Source: Rhynchopus sp. YZ270_cl-10 (lineage: Eukaryota > Euglenozoa > Diplonemea > Diplonemida > Diplonemidae). Taken from it: 64,000 nt of DNA. The stretch is taken from NCBI GenBank assembly GCA_964035575.1, contig OZ037845.1, positions 124,001 to 188,000 of the forward strand, given 5' to 3'. A model generated the notes under the pieces. That model was given only the letters and a program-made list of their open reading frames with translations. It was not told where the DNA came from and did not search any database. Positions 33,043 through 44,880 of this stretch are shown here, in pieces. Both the position numbers and the translations under genes were made by a program. How positions within the stretch are numbered: position 1 is the stretch's first letter; each line of letters starts with the position of its first letter.

Positions 33043-35749
33043 CACCCTAGCCCTATACAGCCACACCAATTTGTATTTTTTTTTTCGCATTCGCTTCGTT
33101 CCGCTCGCAAATTGAGGAGAAACACTTGAATTTGCATTTTCCAGAGACTCTGGCGTCAGGTATTCCCGAATGCTTTGGAAAGGTGTGGTCAACTGTCGTA
33201 GCTTCGTTGGCTCGGGGGGGGAAGCACACACAAAAAAAAAACCCCCCCCACAAAAACTCGCACTTTTCATCACGAGAAAAAGAGAACGAAAACTGGTGTG
33301 CTGAACTGAATGGGGAGGGGCGCAAAAAGTGCGCAAGAAGTGTGAATCACCCCCCCACACCAAAAATATAAAAGCAGGCAGTGGCTGTGCAATCTTTAGG
33401 ACCACAGCCCCCCTGTGAGCAAAAAAAGCCCTGTGAGTGATCGTGAAGTGACCACCCACCCACCTCAAAGCAGATGTGGAACAGACAAGAGTCTCTAGAC
33501 CGTGCGGGGCCGACCAACTTTGCGAATAAAAATAAAATAACAATGAAAAAGAAAAGGTTTGATAAGATAAAAACGTCTCTGCTGTTGTGGCCACCTAAAA
33601 AAAATAAAAAGAAATTGACAGATGGATGCGCCTCTTGTGCACATACATCTTTGGAAAAAAAAAATGGGGGATGAAGTTCGCAATGCCAAAAATACACACA
33701 GAAGGCAGATAGGAGCACTAGAAGAAGTAATAAGAGTTGGTCGTGAAAGACGGTAATGTGCCAATTACATACGCACATAAGATTCCACAAAACAGAAAAA
33801 AAAAAAGTAGATAAGATGCGCTAAGACTTGCTTAGTCACCATAAAAAAAATAAAAAATAAAAACGCAAAATAATAGATTCATACAAAATAATAAAAACCC
33901 CGTTCCTCCTCTTGTTTAGTTGGTACGCTACCCACGTCATACGCAAAACAAAACAAAAAGTCTCAGACGTTTGAATCATTTCCACAAAGTATTTGTCATA
34001 ACAGTAAGTAAAAAAAAATGTACAGAAAACGTAATGTTTCTGAACATCAGGGGCGTGGACCTAGTGAACAAATACTTTTAATAGTAATTGAAAAAATAAT
34101 GTTGGGTTGAAATAAACCACTCTCGTAACAGTACCTTGGTGGCATGCCTGCATACCAAAGCACTGTGGGTGGACCAAAAAAAAATATCGGTTGAAAGATG
34201 AACACGTCTCGCATACACATCCTTTAAAAACTATGGGAAAATGGTTAACCTTCCCACGTGTTCAAAGTGTGGCAGAAATAAGACATTAGGAAATCTGATT
34301 TGAAGGGAAATCCTGTCAATGACATAAAATACTTCTGCAACGTTGTGTTTCAAAGAAATAAGATGAACAATGTAAATAATAATTTCAATGTAAATAAAAA
34401 AAAACCTAAGTTTAAACTAATTTCGCTTATTTTGTCAATATTTCTTCTTGAATACGCGAGGATGTTCATTTCTTCTTCTTCTTCTGCTCCTTCTTCACAG
34501 GCATATCCTCATTTCGCTCTCCTTTCGGGTTTTCTTCTGGTATTTATCCTCCCTCCGGAACAGAGCTTCCGTTGACCTCTGTTGACCTGTATTTTTTTTT
34601 TTTTTCTGCAGAACCTTTTTTGAAAACTTGGTTGTATTAGTGTAGCCACCCTAGTGTGATCTACTACTTTTTTTGCCGCGCAGGGTCGTTGCTGTTCTCC
34701 TGCGACTTTCACTCCAGAAGCAAAGGTGTAACTCTCCACACGGAGTCTCTGTTTTTTTTTTGATAAAAACGCTCAAAGTAAACCACCGGAAAAGGGTCGA
34801 ACCAGTTTTCTGTGCACAATATTTTGTGAACTTTTTGTGCACAGGCACACCAAGAAGAAGTGTTGTAAACTACGCCAATAGTAAAAGAAAGACGGATAAG
34901 GGAAAAAAGAAAAGCTTGGTTTTGACTGATTCTAGAACAATAAAGGTGGTTATTGATGCAGGCACTCACTTATGGTACCAGTCATCCGGATGAAAGAAGC
35001 AAACAAAAAAAAAACATTGAGCAAGAGGAATGCGCCATAGGCCTTTGAGCCTACGTCGCTGTGTGTCATCTTTTTTTAAAAGAAAACGTTTTCCAGAAAT
35101 ATAAAAAATGCTGAATAACAGCACCCGGAGGGGGGGAAAAGTTGAAGTACAGCACCGCTCGTGACAGTGTATCGTGGTACGCGACCGGCTGTACCTGGAC
35201 CCAACCATGCAGTCTTACATCTATTTCGTGTTTTACATCTGATATGCGCTTCTCCCGCTTCCAGTGGTCAGCCAGATAAACGGGATCATTGCGACACAGG
35301 GAACTGAATCCTTTGTGATGTAAGGTCCGGTTGGGGTCCTCTGCCTTGGCGGGGGAGAAAGACGGGGGTCGTGTAAACATAGTATCGCCAGAAGGCTAAT
35401 GAATTTCACTTAAGCACAGATGAAAGATGTCATCGTTACCCAGAGAACTTTGTAGTCTAGTCGTATCACCTCGAAAGAGGCTCAAGACTCCTTATATGTG
35501 GCACAGAGACGCACCGATAGAAAAACTCTGCCCGCCATTTGATTCGTGTTACCCCAGTAAGGTATGGTTACACTCTCAGTTTAAGAAAAATCAGCTGCAG
35601 GAAGGTAATGGGCAGCAAGCCCAAAAAAAAAAAATATGAATAAGATGAATAAAATGAATGGCTGTAGGGACGCACAGTTAAAAAGAGATGAGAAATTGAC
35701 ACCGCACTCCTACTTTTTATGTTTTTCCCCTACTCCCGCAAACAATAAA

Positions 35750-36079
35750 GGGAAGGCTCGTTTTTTCTTTTATTGTTACAAAGTAACAAAGGGGGGGAGG
35801 GGGTCCGAAATCCGGGGGGGAAATTTTTTTTATTGTAACAATGGCGGGAAAAAGTGGCTTTTTCCAACACCAAGAACTTGTCCATTTCAGCAGACTGACC
35901 CGCCACAGTGTGGACGGATTCCGGAAATGCAAATGCAGGTGTTTTCGGATGTGCACATCCACTGCGCCTTGTTGTAACAATAAATGACAATTCGGAAGAA
36001 CGGTGTTTCCATAGGGAGGGGCACCGGAAAAATGGTTTATTGTTACTTTGTAACAATAAATGGAAAAACGAGCCTTCCC
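35750..36079. mobile_element. 330-bp TIR (MITE-like) element
   Basis: Left TIR 35750-35787 (gggaaggctcgtttttt...ttgttacaaagtaac) is inverted at 36042-36079 with about three mismatches in 38. Further TTATTGTTAC/GTAACAATAA words lie inside. The centre carries a 78-bp block shared with 42484-42561. CAATAAA-like sequence flanks both ends, but a clean target duplication is not seen. Confidence 0.7.
35872..35949 (+). repeat. Dispersed 78-bp repeat, copy 1
   Basis: aagaacttgtccatttcagc ... gtgtggacggattccgg then aaatgcaaatgcaggtgttt. Matches 42484-42561 at about 85% by eye. Confidence 0.8.
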
Positions 36080-36188
36080 AAAGCAATAAAAACAATAAAG
36101 ACAAAAAGGGAGAGGTTGTGGTGAAGTTAGGGGTACGGTGTTCAATTTCCTTTTAGCATTGCATGTAATCGTATAAAAATTTTGTGTG

Positions 36189-36189
36189 T

Positions 36190-36262
<73 letters not shown>
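36189..36262 (+). repeat. T homopolymer of ~73 bases
   Basis: Uninterrupted T run immediately 5' (+ strand) of a family F element; on the gene strand this is an A tail after the element. Confidence 0.95.
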
Positions 36263-36263
<1 letters not shown>

Positions 36264-36308
36264 AAAAATTCTTGGAGTGTAGTTGCCACCTGTGCGAGCT
36301 CCACTGTG
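36263..36308 (+). repeat. Family F element
   Basis: gaaaaattcttggagtgtag then ttgccacctgtgcgagctcc and act. TGGAG pairs with CTCCA. Directly follows the ~73-base T run. Confidence 0.6.
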
Positions 36309-37235
36309 TTTTAACTTTTTAGATGCATTTGTTTGGGAAATTTGTTTGGGTGTTATATTTAACCGGGGTTGGTTCGTGATTTTGTTGCATTTTTGCTGTT
36401 TTGTTATTTTCGTCTGTTGTTGTTGTTTTTTTGTGACAAGGTTGCTTGCGTCCAGAGCATTAGCTCGACTATCTTAACACGGAGCAGACTATGCCGTTCT
36501 TCCTTCTTATTTGTATAAAGTGCTTCGCGAAATGATCAAACGAGCACCCCACACTATTTGTTTTCTCTTCCTTCGGTGCGCCATTTCTGGACCTCAAGAA
36601 TCAGGAAAATTCACTTTCAATGTACTTTCCAAAGCACACACAAAAAGCAAAATTTCAAAAAAAAATTCTTGGGTCCTTTGTACCATAGCACATGAGAAGA
36701 AGGGCAAGGTCCGTCTGCTAAGAAAGCACCTCTTTCTCTGCTGTGTCACGGGGATGGGAATGGGAATAGTCTAAGACTCAGGTTGGGGGGGACGACGGAA
36801 ACATAAAGACAAATCAAAACTGAAACAATACAGGAACTGGAAGAGGGAGGGACAAAACGGAATGGGGGCGGGCGTGTTGAATGGGACAAGATGAACCTCG
36901 CATGCGCAAGCACTTTTAAAGAAAGGGGATGGGTGGGGAGGGAAGGGAAGGGGACTGCTGCTCTGTTCTTAGGCGTTTGAGAAAACTTTAAGGCAGCGCA
37001 TAACCCGTTCGTTGCAGGAGTGCGCTGCCTGCACACTGCATCGCATTTCTTCAACACAAAAATTAGAACATTACAACAAAAGTTAACTGAAAGAAGCATG
37101 AACATAGGAAGGTAAGTTTGTTTTTCGCAGAAAAAGCTACCTTCACGAAATAACTGATCCTCTCAAATATGAGCACCTCCACGAACTTATTATTTTATTT
37201 ATATTTTCCGCACCACCTCACCTGTCACTCCACCA

Positions 37236-38426
37236 TCAGAACAGATACGGATCGTGCCTGTACGTAGGCTGTGGGCGGACGTCAGCGAGGACATCTGTTA
37301 CGTACTTTTGCTTGTGTTCCGCTGCTGCTGAGGGGAGGACCTGCTGGCGTGCGAAGGCAGACTCGTGGAGGTGTATTCTGTCATAGTTTGTAGCACCGAT
37401 GCGGGTGGGTTGGTCGGGACCTGCAGTCCAGACGAAGTGTTCTGTGTGGAAGGCAAGGAAGCGCATCAGGAGCGAATAGCTTGGGAACAAAGCCTCGGTG
37501 AAGCCTTCAACGTCCTGCAGGCGGGCGAGCAGCTCCCGCTGCGAGAGCGCACCGTTCGCGAGAATGCCCTGCAGACTCTGCTTCAGCTTCTCTTCGTCCT
37601 CACGCTGCTTCAGACAGCGCTGTATGTCGACCCTAAGGATCTCCGCCTTATCACACCCCTGATAACAGATCCGCCCATCCGACCTTTTGATCTGAGGCGA
37701 CAGATCATGCTCCGCAATCTCCGCTTCACTGTAATGAAACAAATGCAACACCTCCGGATGCGCCTTCACAAAGTCCTGCCACGACCCACCATACCCCTTC
37801 CCCACCACACGCTCGTACAGCACACTCTCCTTCGCTTTGTTGTTCAGAACGATGGATCCGATGGACCCGGTGCTTTTATGGATATTAGGGTTTTCCATGA
37901 CAGCGAGGACCTGCTTGATAAGCTCCTTCTCTGCCGGGGGGAAACGGCCGCGTTCAATGGGGGTGTGGGTGACAACGAGTTTGAAGAAGGTGGGTTGTGC
38001 GGAGAGGTAGTGCCCGAAGTGGGAGCTTTCCTGCTGGCTGCGGACGAAGCCGAGGTCGAGGGAGTGTGGTTCGGTGGCGGGCGGGATGACGCACTCCATG
38101 CGTGCGTGGAACTCATACCCTTTGCATGGGTTGTGTGTGGACACGAAAAGAATGTCCAGCCCCAGACCTCCCAGCTCTCCAGTCACATCCATGTCGTCTG
38201 CCACCACAAAAACGCTTTCCGCGCCGTCCCGCTCAGGCAAAGAGCATCGTATCAGCTGCACCCCGTTCAGGAACGCAGACGCGAACCCCACCCGCGCCGC
38301 CTGCGGGTTGCTCTCTGTGGTCTCAGGCTCAATGTACCCCACGCTCTCCAGACCAGAGAGGCTCTCCTGGCCACTCCCACCGGTGGTGGAGGTGACCGAA
38401 CAGCGTTCGTCATGGTCAAATGACAT
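37236..38426 (-). CDS. Conserved hypothetical protein, paralogue of 44881-46089
   Basis: 396 aa, single exon, ATG 38426. About half identical to the protein at 44881-46089 over residues ~45-360, so a real gene family. Layout: variable acidic/Ser N terminus; a ~110-residue domain (SAFLNGVQLIRCSLPE, MDVTGELGGLGLDILF); an ESSHFGHYLSAQP block; the near-invariant VLYERVVGKGYGGSWQDFVK followed by AHPE; a charged helix; and LSQRELLARLQDVEGFTEAL leading to LLMRFLAFHTEHFVW. The last two blocks share a hydrophobic '..FL..H...F..' pattern suggestive of small helical nucleic-acid or protein-binding modules (inference). No TM or signal peptide and no recognised family. Unusually, 74 bases of its DNA are identical to the paralogue. 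Confidence 0.82.
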   Translation of the reverse strand: MSFDHDERCSVTSTTGGSGQESLSGLESVGYIEPETTESNPQAARVGFASAFLNGVQLIRCSLPERDGAESVFVVADDMDVTGELGGLGLDILFVSTHNPCKGYEFHARMECVIPPATEPHSLDLGFVRSQQESSHFGHYLSAQPTFFKLVVTHTPIERGRFPPAEKELIKQVLAVMENPNIHKSTGSIGSIVLNNKAKESVLYERVVGKGYGGSWQDFVKAHPEVLHLFHYSEAEIAEHDLSPQIKRSDGRICYQGCDKAEILRVDIQRCLKQREDEEKLKQSLQGILANGALSQRELLARLQDVEGFTEALFPSYSLLMRFLAFHTEHFVWTAGPDQPTRIGATNYDRIHLHESAFARQQVLPSAAAEHKQKYVTDVLADVRPQPTYRHDPYLF

Positions 38427-38922
38427 TCGAAAAGGGGAGAGAAAAAAAGAAAAAACTGCTTTAAAGGATTTGACCCGGAAACCTTAAGGTAGATAGTAGG
38501 GGAAAGGATGGGGGTTGGGGATGTGTGGACGGGGGGAAATGTATCTGAGTGTGGTGATTTTTTTTGGAGAGGAAGGAGGGGAAGCGTTCAGGTGTGTGTT
38601 GCCGGGGGTGGGGGTGTACGCACAGATCAGGAACAGTACCGCAAACAGACACTTCAAAAACTTGAAGATGCTGTTACCACAATGAAGGGGGACGTAAGCA
38701 AGAGGAAGAGAACCTCTGATGAGTCTGAACAGAACATGGGTGTTCCGTATTCCGGGGGTTTTCGGGGGAAAATCGGGTCCGTATTCCACTATTTTTCTTT
38801 GGCTGGGCTTCCCCTTTGGGGGTCAAAAACAGGGTCAAACCACCCCAAAACTGGTCTTATTTGAATTTTTGGTGACCCGAGCGTTCAGCGGTGGTACTAA
38901 AAATTTGGCGTGGCTGCATAAC

Positions 38923-39168
38923 TGCACAGTACACAGTACACAGTACACAGTACACAGTACACAGTACACAGTACACAGTACACAGTACACAGTACACAGT
39001 ACACAGTACACAGTACACAGTACACAGTACACAGTACACAGTACACAGTACACAGTACACAGTACACAGTACACAGTACACAGTACACAGTACACAGTAC
39101 ACAGTACACAGTACACAGTACACAGTACACAGTACACAGTACACAGTACACAGTACACAGTGCACAGT
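38923..39168 (+). repeat. (ACACAGT)n heptamer array
   Basis: About 35 near-perfect 7-bp units; the first and last read GCACAGT. Open in all six frames, giving spurious STQYTVH/CVLCTVY proteins. The unit differs by one base from the (CAGTACC)n array at 32236-32407. Confidence 0.97.
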
Positions 39169-41055
39169 GGAGGAAAGGGGGGTGTCCGCCGGAGGCGAAA
39201 ATTTTATTTGAGGGTTCGTCCCACAAGGAGAAAAATGTCTTTTTTGTGTTGTTTCATTCCATCCCAGTCAACGGCCACCTCGCTCAGTGAAAAAGACCGT
39301 TCTAAAGTCTCTTAGTTACCCTTCTGCTCTTTTTTTTCTTCCCTAAGGGAATCCCTGTAGAAAAAAAAGTGCACGATCCCAAAAGTGGTATTCGTATTCC
39401 GTCTTAGGAACACCCATGGAACAGAACAGCCTTTTTTTTTTTTTTTTTTTTTGTGAGGAGTCAGCACGACACCACTAACACAAAAAAAAAGTCCCTGCAA
39501 TGTGCCGAAGGAACTCCGGGAAAGGGGGAGGTCACGTCTTGGAGTAAATAATTGATGCCTTTTTTTGAGTTGACTATTTGAAATGACAAAAAAAAAACAC
39601 GAAAAAGGAATGGAGAGAGGGTGCCTCTCTCCCGATTTCTCCCCTTTTTGTGACACCGTGGTGCTGTTTTAGCTTATTAATTGGGGGGTTGTAGGAACTG
39701 ATACGCTCCTGTGTGCCTCAAACAGGGGGGTGAGATAGGGGGAGGCAAAAGGAAAAAAAAAACGTTTATAAACTTCTTGTGTTTGGTCACAAAAGTTGCA
39801 AATAAAAAGTAAATAAAAAATGACGTTGAAAAAGTGCCCACGGCCTCGAAGACGTAGCACAACCCTTCAATAAAAAGTGAAGTTGACAGTGCAAACGCTG
39901 AGACGTTGACGCTCCGTGTGTGGGCAAAAAGACCCCTCAAAAAAAAAAATAAACTTCAAGCCAAGAATCATCGGGTGAGTGCTGTTTTCGCAGGGACAGA
40001 ACAAAACGCGCAAACACAGATCCTTTTTCGTCCACACCACTCAACTCTGTAGACTTGGTGCCTCATTCCCTTTGGCATCATCCCTCTTGCACTCGGTGAC
40101 AAGCGGGAAATACAGAACGAGGAATAGTTGAAAAAAATTGAAAGATGAACAAGCCCTACTTCACTCTCGCATCGAATAAAAACACAATAAACGGATAACC
40201 ACCTCCCCTCCTTGTGTGTGCCACACTCGGGGACTGCAAAATAAAATAAAACAAAATAAACACTTGAAAGATGAACGGACCACAGATCACGTGCGCTATT
40301 GCATCTTTCGTTGGGGGAAAAGGGGTGATAGGAGAGGGACGTTGAAAGGTGTGCAACACACACAATACACACGCCCAATGCAGACGCCACTGCACTGAGA
40401 GGAAAAATCAATAATTTTTGAATCAAAAAGGGAGGGAAAGAAGTGCAGTTTTATGCTGGAGACACACAACACACTTCAGGACAAAAACGGGGATTTACAG
40501 GTCTTAAAAAACGCAGAAGTCTTCCCTTTCACTTTTGTTTGCGACAAAAGGTATGAAACGTTTGATTCATATACTTTCAGTTCACAGAATTGAAAGCATT
40601 TGAGACAAAAACTATGAAACGTGCAAAATGTGCACACATCTTCAAACTCCCGGGGGGGGAGGGGTTCACCAAGCGGTGACGAGACTGTCCCACTTCTCTT
40701 TTGAAGATGAAGGGAAGCATTTCGTTGATGGAAATATACCTGATTTAAAGACACAACACAGTGGGAAATATTCCGCTCAGGAAGTACCCATAATTGATTA
40801 GCACACATCTAAACAAGGAGGTTTGGGACAAAGACAATACCCAAAAGGAAAAAAGAAAAAAGAAAAAGAAAACAAAGAAGAATAAGAATCGATAGACAGG
40901 GAAGGGAAGTAAGTAGGTGCATCAAGGCTACACCTTCCACAGTGCAGCAACACACGGAAGGCGACGGCCAAATGATGCATTTAAAAAAAACAAAAAGAAT
41001 ACCAATGCATCAACACCCCTTGGCCCCCGGTTGTTCTATTTTTTTTTTTTTTTTT

Positions 41056-41107
41056 GATAAATTGTTGGAGTAGTGTAGTTGCCTCGGTTGTGCATTCTCC
41101 ACTGTCC
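41056..41107 (+). repeat. Family F element (reference copy)
   Basis: T tract, then gataaattgttggagtagtg, tagttgcctcggttgtgcat and tctccactgtcc. TGGAG/CTCCA can pair. On the gene strand it is a ~50-nt unit ending in an A tail. Confidence 0.65.
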
Positions 41108-42483
41108 AATTTTTTTTTCCTGTCCAGATTTTTGTTGATAAAACTGATGACAAATTTCAAAAATCTTAAATTCAAATACCTTCAAAGAAAGTATTGAGAA
41201 CATATTTTAAATCGGTGGAGATACCCGAGGATGACACTATTTTTTCTTTTTCTTTTTTCGTCAATGGGAAGAGAGACAGACAGGGACAGAGAACAGCAGA
41301 AGACGCATACTCGAGGGGTACCACAACTGTGGAAAGAAGCACAGTGCGGCAAAAAAAAGAAAAAGAAAAAGAAAAAAGAAAAAAGAAAAAAACCCAAGCT
41401 GCTTAGCCACCTTAAATGGGGGGAAAAGAAAACTTGAAGACGGACGACGGACGTGCCCCACAGGGACTCCATCCATCTCAATGTAAAGCAACATAGAAGA
41501 GCGCTGGGAAGAAGAGACACGAATCACTTTACTGACTCACCTTCACCAAAATACCGCACAACCTGTTCCATTGGGTGAGTACCAAAGAGGGAAAGAAATA
41601 CAGTGATCCAAGAAACATTGAATCGGTAAAACCCTTTTGATGTACCAAAACCCACCTTCGTTGCGCCCCCAGTAAAAAGGCTAAAAGGCCCAACATCCAA
41701 CAAATTTGTTTTCTCGAGGGGGAGGTTGCTTCAGCAAACCAGAAAATCATGTTTTAATGCGAACACTCCTTAAAGTGTGTGGCAGAGAGATGAGACTGTG
41801 AACGCAGGTCCGGCACTTTTTATTTTGAAACGGAAGCGGTAAAGACTCAGGGTAGCTAGGTTTTTATGGATAATGTACATATTAGCAGCATACTTTTTTC
41901 GAGCGTATTTTTCCACTCTCGGATCGCAGGTCGCCTCCGAAAAAAGAACAGTTCGTACGATGACCCCAAGGTTCTCGTGCTTAGTCACCTTTTTTCAAAA
42001 AAAACTTGAAATCAAAACTGTCCCTCTCGTGCACGTACACTGAAGAACAGAAGAAAAGTGGTCACTCAACCACAGGAGTTCAGACCCAAACCCAATCCAA
42101 AAGAACGCATGATTTCACCGTACACACCCTCCGTTTGAGAAAAATAAAGCAACCATTTGCCCCCCTCCCCCCTCCCCCCTCCAGGTACAGCCATAAGCCG
42201 GGGATCGATCCCCGGGCCAAAATTCCCAGATTTTCCCCCTAACAAACTGCATGGGAAATGCTGCCTTAGCAATATTAGATTTAAGGATCAATTTGAATCC
42301 TGGGCCGGAACACGGATTTGGATTCAGAGGATCCCAATCTTTCCAATAACGGCATTTTCTGGGGGTGGAAAAATACCCTGCTTTCTTGCGAGGGGGTTGG
42401 GTCAAAAAAAAAATAGGCACCCGAACAATCCCTGTGTATACTGTGTATACTGTGTACACTGTGTGCGGAAATTGACCAAAAAC

Positions 42484-42561
42484 GAGAACTTGTCCATTTC
42501 GGCAAATTGACCCCACCACTGGCCGGACGGATTCCGGAAATGCAAATGCAAGTGTTTTCGG
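42484..42561 (+). repeat. Dispersed 78-bp repeat, copy 2
   Basis: gagaacttgtccatttcggc ... ggccggacggattccgg then aaatgcaaatgcaagtgttt. Partner of 35872-35949, here without the surrounding TIRs and next to TGTGTATAC/TGTGTACAC heptamer-like DNA. Confidence 0.8.
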
Positions 42562-43297
42562 TGTGAACTGTGTGTACTCTATGTACTGTGCGCTACCACA
42601 GCACAGGACCTCATAAGCTCTCAGTAGCTCTCACAGGCTCTCACAAGGTTAACACCTTGCGCTTTCAGCGGTGGGTCGCGATTTTTTTCACAGTGTGCAA
42701 ACGAACAGATTTTTGACATTTTTTTACCGTTTTCCTGATTTTTCCTCATAAAACCCCCCCCTAAATTAAGCCGGGGATCGGGGATCGCGGGTTTTGACCC
42801 CCCTAGTTACGGCTACACCTGCCCCCCTCCCCCACACCGCACGCATGCAGTAACCCCACATTCATATTCCCTCACAGAACAGTTTGCCCATATCTGATTT
42901 CGAATGTACACACCACACCCCAAGCCCCAACCCCTGTTCTGCCTTGCTGCCACTGTACGCAGGATTTGATTGATAAAAAAAGAGAAAAACCTCAGCCTCT
43001 CATGCTGGGTCATCGCTAAAAGGGGGAGGTGTGAGGTGAGAACGCCGCCACGGACGCAGGCACCAAGAAAAAAGATGAAACCAACGCTATGGATAGAAGG
43101 GGGGCTTTAGAGAGGGAGAGAGACGACTGTTTTGCCGTTTTGCTGGTTGTGTGGTATTTGAACAAAAAGAGAGAAAAAGGTTGCAAGATGAACTATGATG
43201 AACTTCACACATCTTTCGTCATACTCATCTTTCAACAAAAAAAAGAAAATTCCCAGAGTTATCAAACAGCATCAGATCGTGCAGAAAAGAAAACAAA

Positions 43298-43360
43298 TCA
43301 ATGGTGCTCCGGGGGGGTCGATATTGACAAGGTCCTTGACCCATTTCCGAAAGCACCAAG
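43298..43360 (+). repeat. Family H hairpin repeat, copy 1
   Basis: caatggtgctccggggggg then tcgatattgacaaggtcctt ... aaagcaccaa. GGTGCT pairs with AGCACC. Copy 2 at 48463-48519. Confidence 0.6.
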
Positions 43361-43840
43361 GAAGTTATTCAAACCCTGAGCTACACAAACGCCACACCTT
43401 ACAAAAAAAATTTTTTGATAGTAACTGTGACAAGAGACCATGTGATCTGTGGTAGGAGAAGAAGGGAAAAATAGGTCGGAACGATGCTTGTGGACTTCGT
43501 TCACTATCCCAAAAATCGCCCTTTTTAAAAGAGAAAAAACTTAACCTCTCATAACCTCTCGTGACGCATATCTAAGGTAAAGAAAAGCTTATGTATAAGC
43601 ATCGTGAGACTCTCTGGGTATGTACAGACAAAGGGGGTTTTGTTGTTGCGATTTTTTTGTACAAAATAGCATCTGACACTGCTTTTTGACCAAACAAAAA
43701 ACCAGGCACCATCTATGGCATTCCATACAATAGACACAACAAAAGAGAAGACAATCAAAACAGTTCTTTGACGAACGACAAAAAGAAAAAGAGAAGGAAG
43801 AAAAAAAAAAGGAGGGGGGTTACAAAGGAAAATCTGGAAA

Positions 43841-43874
43841 GATGAACCTGAGCCTCTCGTACTCAGTCACCTAA
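43841..43874 (+). repeat. Family B short hairpin repeat
   Basis: gatgaacctgagcctctcgt then actcagtcacctaa: CTGAG/CTCAG stem around CCTCTCGTA. Compensatory to copies with CTAAG/CTTAG stems. Confidence 0.7.
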
Positions 43875-43970
43875 CGAAAAAGGGAAAGCAGGAAAACAAG
43901 GAAACAACGGTTTTTTTCCTCAGAAGAAAGATAGGAATACAGGGAACTCTTATGTCCCAGAGAATGATAG

Positions 43971-44001
<31 letters not shown>

Positions 44002-44322
44002 TGTTGATTTTTTTTCTTGATCTGGTGGTAGTGTTTAGCTGCCAAAACAGTCGTTCACTATCCATATATTTTTTATTTTTTTTTGATTGAAGATAATGAC
44101 ATTCAGAGACTAAGGGGGGAGAAAACAACGTCACCCAAAAGGCACTTCTCCCGCGAAGGCGACAGAGAGAACGCCCCCTAATATTTTTTTTGAAAACTTG
44201 GTTGTTTTAGTGTAGACACCCGAAGATGAACTCCACTATATTTTTTTTTTTCGTTTCGTGTATCGAGAAAGACAAGAACGGTCTCTCTCTGTGGCGGTAT
44301 TATATTACCCCCAAAAGGGTTG

Positions 44323-44351
44323 AGATGAATGTGCATCACGTGCACACATCT
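44323..44351 (+). repeat. Family C short hairpin repeat
   Basis: agatgaatgtgcatcacgtg then cacacatct: AGATG/CATCT outer stem and GTGCA/TGCAC inner stem. Confidence 0.65.
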
Positions 44352-44391
44352 TTTAAATATTGAACAAATGAAACCTCCCACCCCACCCCAC

Positions 44392-44451
44392 CACAGCTGA
44401 GAATAAAACTCGGGGACCGGGGACCGGGGACCCGGCTTATTCTCAGCTGTG
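44392..44451. mobile_element. Tiny foldback element (~60 bp) with a 9-bp flanking duplication
   Basis: CACAGCTGAGAATAA (44392-44406) and its exact reverse complement (44437-44451) enclose three GGGGACC heptamers. CACCCCACC lies directly at both ends (44384-44392 and 44452-44460). The left flank is itself C/A repetitive, so the duplication is suggestive only. Confidence 0.6.
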
Positions 44452-44880
44452 CACCCCACCACCCCCTTACCTTATTTTTGCTGTTAATCGACAAACCGCC
44501 GAGGTCCTTGTACACAGCGTTCGCCCGCATGGATTGTACTTAAAATATGTGGACTTTCTTCTTTTTATTTTTCTTTTCCTTTTAAATCAATGACCACATC
44601 TTCTTGAAACTATGAGAAAATTTTTATAACCTTGATCAACATTATTTCCCCCCCACCCCTCCGCCCTTAACCAGGGCGGCAAAAAAAACCACACACCCAA
44701 TAACATTTTAATACGACGGGAGCACCTCCCCCCGGGACGTCCTGGGAAAGCTACCACCTTGGACTGAAACCACCACCTTTGATACAACAGGGCAGATACT
44801 ACTGCGGGCTTGCACCAGATCAAGTCTGTGTGCTATCGCTCGGTTGACCTGTTTCATCCGAGCTCCCTTTCAACCCTCTC

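Larger units (their letters stand above)
31641..37235. other. Gene-free repeat-rich spacer, 5.6 kb
   Basis: No ORF I can support. Contents: family F elements (31947-32000, 34618-34668, 36263-36308), direct repeats 32039-32085 and 32997-33042, heptamer array 32236-32407, family B (33815-33840), C (33620-33650, 34196-34222) and E (34946-34990) repeats, TIR element 35750-36079, a T run at 36189-36262, and a family B-like copy near 36889-36920. Confidence 0.6.
38427..44880. other. Gene-free repeat-rich spacer, 6.5 kb
   Basis: No supportable ORF. Contents: heptamer array 38923-39168; family F elements at 41056-41107, 44003-44064 and 44190-44240; 78-bp repeat 42484-42561; family B hairpins 41960-41990, 42989-43020 and 43841-43874; family D 43033-43063; family H 43298-43360; family C 44323-44351; foldback 44392-44451. 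Near 42190 and 42775 are GGGGATCGATCCCC-type palindromes. Long A/T runs fill much of the rest. Confidence 0.6.

Noticed and set aside
38719-39315. 198-aa + frame and ~105-aa minus frames over the heptamer array
   Set aside because: Translation of (ACACAGT)n; no coding signal outside the array.
39968-40426. 152-aa minus ORF
   Set aside because: Cys/Phe/Ser-rich composition typical of antisense A/T spacer, no domain, weak start, and a hairpin-rich region.
43841-43874. CCTCTCG loop compared with the L3 loop of HDV-like ribozymes
   Set aside because: The repeats are too short for the nested double pseudoknot, and no conserved J4/2-like segment follows the copies.
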